Shown here in pieces: positions 60,446 through 64,000 of a stretch of DNA of 64,000 bases. Numbering within the stretch: position 1 is the stretch's first letter; each line of letters begins with the position of its first letter. The notes beneath the pieces are model-generated. The model was not told the DNA's origin and did no database searches. It saw only the letters and a program-made list of their open reading frames with translations. Origin of the DNA: Streptomyces showdoensis (GTDB lineage Bacteria > Actinomycetota > Actinomycetes > Streptomycetales > Streptomycetaceae); assembly GCF_039535475.1 (NCBI RefSeq), contig NZ_BAAAXG010000026.1, forward strand, positions 1,426,001 to 1,490,000. Reading direction: 5' to 3'. The position numbers and the translations under genes were made by a program.

Positions 60446-62721
60446 ACTGCTTCCTGTTCGGACTGCGGCTGCTGTGGCGCGGCGGGCGCCGGGGGCGGGC
60501 CCGCTTCCTGCTGATGACGGGCGGCTGCGCGCTGGGGGTGGCGTGTCTGGCCGCCGTTCTGACCATTCCGGCGATCATCGGTGCGCACGAGGCCCGGTCC
60601 AGCGCCCGGAACCCTCGCCCGGCCATGGAGGACACGTCCTCGACGCGCTCCGCCACCATCGCGTACGCGATGCGCCGGGACGCGTACGGATCCGAGCCGT
60701 TCTACCGGGTGTTCGTGGCCCGCATGCGGCCTGGTGCCACTCCGCTGCCGCCCGGAGTGGATCGGCTTCCCTCAACCGGCGAAGTGCTCGTCTCTCCGCG
60801 GCTGCGGGAGATTCTCGCCGAGGAGCCGGGCATCGCCGGGCTCCTGCCCGGGAAGGTGATCGGAGTCATCGGGCCGCAGGGGTTGGCGGGGCAGGACGAC
60901 CTCTACGCGTACGTGGGACGGACGCACCAGCAGCTTCCGTCGGACGCTTCCGGACTCCAGTCGTTCGGTTCCTCGTTCGATCCGTATCCCGCCGTGGATG
61001 AGTCCACGCTCGACATCCTGCGTTTCACCCTCTCCTGCGTCGTCCTGCTCCCGCTCGCCGTGTTCCTGTCCGTCTGTGCCCAGCTCTCCGCTGAGTCGCG
61101 GGCGCGCAGGCTGGCCGCGCTGCGACTGGTCGGGCTGAGCGTGAAGGACACCCTGCGGGTCAACGCCGGGGAAACGGTGGCCGCCGCATTCCTCGGTGCG
61201 GTGTTCGGGGTGGTCGGATATCTCGGCTTCAACGAGGTCATGGCGCGGATCGGTCTGCCCGGCCTGCACTGGTACCCGGCCGACGGGCGGCCGGGTACCG
61301 CCACTCTCGCCGTGTGCCTGGTCTTCTGCCCCGCGCTCGCCTGGTTCATCGGCCGGCAGTCCTCCCGCGAGGCGGCGCTCACCCCGTTGAACGTCCGCCG
61401 GACCGCGCAGCGCAAGCCGCCGAGGCAGTACGGGACGCTGCTGCTGGTGCCGGGACTCGGCGTCATCGGCGGATACTCCGCTTTGAGCGTCCTCGGGCGG
61501 GACCCGTCCGGGGGCAGCGCGAGCGCCGTGCTCATCCCCGGGGCGGTGCTCCTGACCGGTGCGGGGCTGGTGTTCGGGCTCGCGCCTGTCACCACCTGGC
61601 TGGCCCGGCGGCTGGCCGGCCGCGTGCGGTCGCTGCCGCTCACCCTCGCGATGCGCCGGGCCGAGGTCGAGCCCGGTAGCGCACTGCGCGTCGTGACCGG
61701 GCTCGTCCTGCTCGTGTACGCGGCGTCGTTGACGCAGGGCGTACTCGTCGAGCTGGACCAGGTGAGCCGACGTACCGCGCCCGTCCAGGAGTACGCCCTG
61801 TCCGTGACCGCCCTCGACGCCCAGCAGCGAGCCCGTCTCGGTTCGGCGGAAGGGATCGCAGGGCAGGCACTCACCACCGACTCGTGGGTCCGCTCCCTCG
61901 ACGAGGACACCCCACGGATCACTGCGGCCGTCGCGACCTGTGCACAACTCGCCTCCTTCACGAAGTCGTCCAGCGGCTGCGTCGATGGGAAGGTTCTCCG
62001 TGTCGACGAGCCGGAGACTCTGCGGAACGAGGACAGCCAGCCCGGCCGCGGCTTCCCCTTCCTCCTCGACGACGGAAGGAAGATCAGGATCGTCGTACCG
62101 CAGGAGAGGGTGACGGTGGCTGCCTGGCAGCCGTCGGCGTTCTCTGGCATCGACGTCCTCATCCCGCCGTCCCTCCTCCCTCCGGGCACCGTCCCGGTCG
62201 ACGGCACCCTCAGTCTCGTCACCGCCTCCGACCCCACCACCGTCCGCACCACCCTGGACGCCATCGGCGCCATCGCGCCCACCGCCGAGGTCGAGCCCGT
62301 CGGCATCGTCGTCAGCTCGCTGCACCAGCTCACCGTCATCCGCAGCCTCCTGGCCGCCGGCATGGTGCTCGGACTCGTCGTCGGGGTCGCAGCGTTCGTC
62401 GTCTCGGTGGCCGACCGGGCGATGGAGCGGCGCGGGCAGGTCGCCGCGCTCGCCCTGCTGGGGGCGCGGGGCGGGACGCTGCGGCTCGCGCAGTGCGCGC
62501 AGGTCGTGCTGCCGCTCGGGGTGGGGCTCACGGCGGCCGTGGTCACCGGGTGGCTGGCCGAGTCCAGCTACCTGATCACCGGCGGCGGCGCCGTCCACTG
62601 GGACTGGGCCGGACTGCCGTTGCTGATCGTGTCGGCGCTGGGGGTGCTGGTGGTCGGCGGGCTGGCCTCGCTGCCGCTCGTACGGCGGCACGTCGATCCC
62701 GAGCACATTCGCCGGGACTGA
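60442..62721 (+). CDS. FtsX-like ABC permease
   Basis: This gene encodes 759 residues from GTG. Membrane helices are at about 20-40, 190-215, 245-265, 290-310, 335-355, 360-385 and 415-435, then near 630-660, 680-710 and 730-750. Two FtsX domains and a large external domain (about 440-625) are the layout of two-domain MacB-like permeases. It couples to the ATPase upstream. The secreted protein gene at the operon head is a possible substrate or signal. Confidence 0.9.
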   Translation: MNCFLFGLRLLWRGGRRGRARFLLMTGGCALGVACLAAVLTIPAIIGAHEARSSARNPRPAMEDTSSTRSATIAYAMRRDAYGSEPFYRVFVARMRPGATPLPPGVDRLPSTGEVLVSPRLREILAEEPGIAGLLPGKVIGVIGPQGLAGQDDLYAYVGRTHQQLPSDASGLQSFGSSFDPYPAVDESTLDILRFTLSCVVLLPLAVFLSVCAQLSAESRARRLAALRLVGLSVKDTLRVNAGETVAAAFLGAVFGVVGYLGFNEVMARIGLPGLHWYPADGRPGTATLAVCLVFCPALAWFIGRQSSREAALTPLNVRRTAQRKPPRQYGTLLLVPGLGVIGGYSALSVLGRDPSGGSASAVLIPGAVLLTGAGLVFGLAPVTTWLARRLAGRVRSLPLTLAMRRAEVEPGSALRVVTGLVLLVYAASLTQGVLVELDQVSRRTAPVQEYALSVTALDAQQRARLGSAEGIAGQALTTDSWVRSLDEDTPRITAAVATCAQLASFTKSSSGCVDGKVLRVDEPETLRNEDSQPGRGFPFLLDDGRKIRIVVPQERVTVAAWQPSAFSGIDVLIPPSLLPPGTVPVDGTLSLVTASDPTTVRTTLDAIGAIAPTAEVEPVGIVVSSLHQLTVIRSLLAAGMVLGLVVGVAAFVVSVADRAMERRGQVAALALLGARGGTLRLAQCAQVVLPLGVGLTAAVVTGWLAESSYLITGGGAVHWDWAGLPLLIVSALGVLVVGGLASLPLVRRHVDPEHIRRD

Positions 62722-63006
62722 GGCCGGGGCCTGGGGCCCGACCAGTCCGGAAGCCGGGGCCTGAGGCAGGGGCCTGAGGCAGGGGCCTGAGGCCCGGGCC
62801 GGAAGCCGGGGCCTGAGGAAGAAGCCTGAGGCCCGGGCCGGAAGCCGGGCCTGAGGAAGAAGCCTGAGGCCCGGGCCGGAAGCCGGGCCTGAGGAAGAGG
62901 CCTGTGGCATGGGCCCGACCGGGCCAGAAGCTGGGGTCCGGGAATGGGCCCGGCCACGGGCGAAGGCCGCCGGAGGCAGTGCACCGGCCGGAATCCGAAA
63001 AAACTT
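62722..63006. repeat. Tandem 38-39-bp repeats after the permease gene
   Basis: Units beginning GGAAGCCGGG occur at 62801, 62840 and 62878, each with GCCTGAGG and GGCCCGGGCC. Smaller GGGGCCTGAGGCA units precede them (about 62755-62790). No gene is supported here. GGCCCGGGCC palindromes could form hairpins, so termination or a nucleoid-protein site is possible. Confidence 0.7.
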
Positions 63007-63039
63007 GGGGCCCCGCCGATGAGTTCTCGGCGGGGCCCC
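63007..63039 (+). terminator. Terminator before the DUF4287 gene
   Basis: GGGGCCCCGCCGA and TCGGCGGGGCCCC form a perfect 13-bp stem with a 7-nt loop. Confidence 0.75.
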
Positions 63040-63094
63040 GGTCTCTACTCTCGGTACCCCCGGTGACACCCCGACAGCCGCCGGGGCGCCCGGT

Positions 63095-64000
63095 TCAGCA
63101 CACCGACCCGCGCAGAGAAGAGGCCGTCCCATGTCCGCCACTCCCCCCGTCAAGGGCCCCGCCAGCTACTTCCCCTCCATCGAGAAGAAGTACGGGCGTC
63201 CCGTCTCCGATTGGCTCGGGCTCATCGAGAGCTCCCCGCTCGTCAAGCACATGGAGCTCGTCGCCTGGCTCAAGTCCGAGCACGGGCTCGGTCACGGCCA
63301 CGCCAACGCCCTCGTCGCCCACGCGCTCGCCGGCGGCAAGTAGGGCCTGCCGGGCCGTGCGCCGCGTGACCCGGCCCGTCAGGGCCAGGGTCGCGGCCGC
63401 CGCGGTCAGGCCGGCGGCCAGGGCGGACCACCACAGGGCCGGGCCGCCGAGGCCCGTGTACACGGTGACGCCCAGGGTCAGCGCCCCGAAACGGGCAACC
63501 CCCCAGGTCCAGCTGAAGGCCCCCTGATAGCGGCCGCGGGCGTGCGCCGGGGCCAGGTTCGCGATGACGGCCGCCGCGATGCCCGCGACGACGACCTCGC
63601 CCAGCGACCAGACCACGACCGAGACGGCGAAGCCCACGATGCCGTCGGCGACCCCCGTCAGCGCCACGCCCGCCGCGATCAGGACGCTGCCCACGGCCTG
63701 TACCCGCAGCTGCGGCAACCGGGCCAGCCGAGCGGTCGCGAAGGGCTGGAGGGCGACGACCAGCACCGCGTTCACGGCCGCCATCGCCCCGTACACCGCG
63801 GGCGAGAGGCCGCTGTCGTGGATGGCGAGCGGCAGGGCCACCTCGGTCAGGGAGTAGACGAACAACTGGACGCCGAAGAGGGGCAGCAGGAGCAGCGTGA
63901 GCCGGTCGCGCAGCACCACCCCGTAGCCGAGGCCGTCCTTCTCCGGGCGCGGGCCGCGCGCCGGCTCGCTCAGGCGGACGGCGACGACGACCGCGTACAC
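63095..64000 (-). CDS. MFS transporter, C-terminal part (runs off the right edge)
   Basis: At least 301 residues lie inside the window. Six hydrophobic helices are visible (LLLLPLFGVQLFVYSLTEVA, VYGAMAAVNAVLVVALQPFA, ALWWSALAAGLTAAAATLAL and others), with the family loop PAHARGRYQGAFSWTWGVAR. The last helix ends at about residue 208. The following 80-90 residues to the stop at 63095 are non-membrane and read antisense through the DUF4287 gene. Either the tail is real or the reading frame is extended by chance. The start is outside the window. The substrate is unknown, probably a drug-type efflux protein. Confidence 0.8.
   Translation of the reverse strand: MYAVVVAVRLSEPARGPRPEKDGLGYGVVLRDRLTLLLLPLFGVQLFVYSLTEVALPLAIHDSGLSPAVYGAMAAVNAVLVVALQPFATARLARLPQLRVQAVGSVLIAAGVALTGVADGIVGFAVSVVVWSLGEVVVAGIAAAVIANLAPAHARGRYQGAFSWTWGVARFGALTLGVTVYTGLGGPALWWSALAAGLTAAAATLALTGRVTRRTARQALLAAGERVGDEGVGVAVTEPVLGLEPGDELHVLDERGALDEPEPIGDGTPVLLLDGGEVAGGALDGGSGGHGTASSLRGSVC
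63131..63343 (+). CDS. DUF4287 protein
   Basis: This 70-residue protein contains YFPSIEKKYGRPVSDWLGLI and HMELVAWLKSEHGLGHGHAN, the DUF4287 signature. The family is small, cytoplasmic and of unknown function. The whole gene lies antisense within the long C-terminal extension of the MFS frame. Confidence 0.88.
   Translation: MSATPPVKGPASYFPSIEKKYGRPVSDWLGLIESSPLVKHMELVAWLKSEHGLGHGHANALVAHALAGGK

Noticed and set aside
62801..62915. Possible CRISPR array
   Set aside because: Units of 38-39 bp abut without spacers and vary internally.

Overview
The window is high-GC actinobacterial chromosome, almost certainly Streptomyces. The evidence is bldC, an Lsr2-type protein next to purS, valine dehydrogenase, many GTG starts, pervasive G/C third positions, and a gene order (dnaX-purD-purC-lsrL-purSQL-purF-purM-vdh-bldC-hrpA) that I recall as conserved in Streptomyces.

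Region 1 (1-16.2 kb) is the right part of a siphovirus prophage. It reads in HK97-like order: major capsid protein, small head protein, head-tail connectors, gp10-like and DUF3168 tail-completion proteins, tail tube, tail-assembly chaperone with a probable -1 frameshift, tape measure, large tail-tip protein, small tail protein, amidase endolysin and two small membrane proteins. Terminase, portal, protease and integrase would lie left of the window. Beyond the lysis-cassette terminator is an accessory block (12.4-15.8 kb): two XRE regulators and a run of overlapping unknown genes. The block ends at a tRNA-Lys(UUU) whose 3' end faces the prophage, so that tRNA is the likely attachment site.

Region 2 (16.2-34.5 kb) holds a secreted beta-propeller-like protein with three PxRLMDTR repeats, a DEAD-box helicase with a long Arg/Asp/Gly repeat tail, a lipoprotein, a small zinc metallopeptidase, a tRNA-Glu/Asp/Phe cluster, a DsbA-like/CcdA redox operon, hrpA, a second tRNA-Asp, bldC, vdh and a DUF3073 gene.

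Region 3 (34.5-54.7 kb) is dominated by de novo purine genes on the minus strand: purF-purM, purS-purQ-purL (4-nt and 1-nt overlaps), purC and purD, then dnaX and the SRP RNA gene. Interspersed are a Tat-exported sulfatase preceded by an apparently leaderless Cys-codon leader peptide, a META-domain lipoprotein, an MDMPI-family enzyme, lsrL, and three tRNA-Gly genes. One of these, tRNA-Gly(UCC), lacks the D-loop GG and the T-loop TTC, like the cell-wall (non-ribosomal) tRNA-Gly of staphylococci.

Region 4 (54.8-64 kb) contains tRNA-Ser, a secreted RCC1-repeat protein, small unknown genes, a GNAT acetyltransferase, a dienelactone-hydrolase-like protein, an operon of a small secreted protein with an ABC ATPase and an FtsX-type permease, a DUF4287 gene and an MFS transporter that continues past the right edge. 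The most rewarding targets are the atypical tRNA-Gly, the sulfatase leader peptide, the secreted-protein/ABC operon, the degenerate M48-like membrane protein, and the prophage cargo block.
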